DNA of 64,000 bases, taken from NCBI RefSeq assembly GCF_036924745.1, contig NZ_JAZHSD010000001.1:2976001-3040000 (forward strand), written 5' to 3'. The translations under genes and the position numbers were made by a program. The notes under the pieces are model-generated. The model was not told the origin of the DNA and made no database searches. It saw only the letters and a list, made by a program, of their open reading frames with translations. Source of the DNA: Bradyrhizobium sp. AZCC 1693. Its GTDB lineage: Bacteria > Pseudomonadota > Alphaproteobacteria > Rhizobiales > Xanthobacteraceae. Shown piece by piece: positions 63,495 through 64,000 of this stretch; positions within the stretch are counted from its first letter, which is position 1, and every line of letters begins with the position of its first letter.

Positions 63495-64000
63495 GTGACC
63501 ACATTTAGTAAAACGCCGCTTCTCGATACCATCCGAACGCCCGACGACCTTCGCAAGCTCAAGATCGAGCAGGTGCGGCAGGTCGCCGACGAACTCCGCC
63601 AGGAAACCATCGACGCCGTGTCGGTGACCGGCGGCCACTTCGGCGCCGGCCTCGGCGTCGTGGAACTGACCACCGCGATCCATTACACCTTCGATACGCC
63701 GCGCGACCGCCTGATCTGGGACGTCGGCCACCAGGCCTACCCGCACAAGATCCTGACCGGCCGCCGCGACCGCATCCGCACGCTGCGCACCGCCGGCGGC
63801 CTGTCCGGCTTCACCAAGCGCACCGAGAGCGACTACGATCCGTTCGGCGCCGCGCACTCCTCGACCTCGATTTCGGCCGGCCTCGGCATGGCGGTGGCGC
63901 GCGACCTCTCCGGTGGCAAGAACAACGTCATCGCCGTGATCGGCGACGGCTCGATGTCCGCCGGCATGGCCTATGAGGCGATGAACAATGCGGGCGCGAT
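63495..64000 (+). CDS. dxs: 1-deoxy-D-xylulose-5-phosphate synthase, N-terminal part (runs off window)
   Basis: The GTG at 63495 opens [20 protein letters not shown]; an in-frame ATG at 63474 is the alternative. Family motifs follow: [21 protein letters not shown] (thiamine diphosphate-binding His), [16 protein letters not shown], and [20 protein letters not shown]. The window ends after about 168 residues, within the [18 protein letters not shown] thiamine-binding motif. The enzyme condenses pyruvate and glyceraldehyde 3-phosphate at the start of the MEP isoprenoid pathway, which supplies hopanoids and carotenoids in this group. Confidence 0.94.
   Translation, partial: MTTFSKTPLLDTIRTPDDLRKLKIEQVRQVADELRQETIDAVSVTGGHFGAGLGVVELTTAIHYTFDTPRDRLIWDVGHQAYPHKILTGRRDRIRTLRTAGGLSGFTKRTESDYDPFGAAHSSTSISAGLGMAVARDLSGGKNNVIAVIGDGSMSAGMAYEAMNNAGA

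Overview
The window looks like chromosome of a Bradyrhizobium-type alphaproteobacterium (order Hyphomicrobiales, formerly Rhizobiales). The right end carries a typical set of core genes for that group: a DmdC-like acyl-CoA dehydrogenase, a GcrA-like regulator, a DUF1737 protein, a VOC ring-cleaving dioxygenase-like protein, a 5'-nucleotidase, a class II histone deacetylase homologue, xseB and the start of dxs. Intergenic spaces there hold palindromic repeats of the kind common in Bradyrhizobium. The assignment rests on protein resemblance and gene order; no 16S or other marker is present.

A tRNA-Gln(UUG) gene at 48985-49059 (minus strand) separates two kinds of DNA. Right of it the genes are G+C-rich and compactly arranged. 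Left of it, from 1 to about 48.3 kb, the DNA is less G+C-rich and packed with catabolic genes. It has at least six TetR, two LysR and one HxlR regulator, many paralogues, and a series of broken gene remnants: an SDR, an F420-reductase-like protein, an ArdC antirestriction protein, a FixJ/NodW-like response regulator, a benzoate-CoA ligase and an aldo-keto reductase tail. The 3' end of the tRNA faces this region, as expected for a genomic island attached at a tRNA gene, but no integrase is visible in the window.

Layout of the accessory part. 1-7.0 kb: a CoA-ester degradation set (FadJ-type protein with a frameshift, SDR, haloalkane-dehalogenase-like hydrolase, enoyl-CoA hydratase, old yellow enzyme, MaoC, TetR). 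7.1-13.7 kb: LysR, an NmrA-type reductase, a QueG/reductive-dehalogenase-like ferredoxin fused to an SCP2 domain, and a two-subunit molybdenum hydroxylase (IorAB type). 14.0-21.6 kb: a TetR gene and an RND efflux pair controlled by a divergent TetR gene through four matching 20-bp operators, flanked by two paralogous small proteins. 22.1-26.2 kb: an SDR, decayed mobile-element and regulator genes, and an intact PAS histidine kinase left without a visible partner. 26.2-31.6 kb: an iron-type alcohol dehydrogenase/maleylacetate reductase and a LysR-flanked operon (two class II aldolase-fold proteins, PanE-like reductase, FMN 2-hydroxyacid dehydrogenase). 32.9-36.4 kb: a beta-oxidation operon (acyl-CoA ligase, enoyl-CoA hydratase, 3-hydroxyacyl-CoA dehydrogenase). 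36.8-47.8 kb: hydrolase, NmrA reductase with HxlR, FadD, cis-CaaD-like tautomerase, SDRs with TetR regulators that share operator sequences, a stand-alone FabF-like synthase and an SDR lacking catalytic residues. panD lies at the right edge.

Together the left part reads as a collection of small, separately regulated modules for activating and oxidising hydrophobic acids or aromatic compounds through CoA esters, with efflux for protection. The substrate cannot be named from sequence alone.
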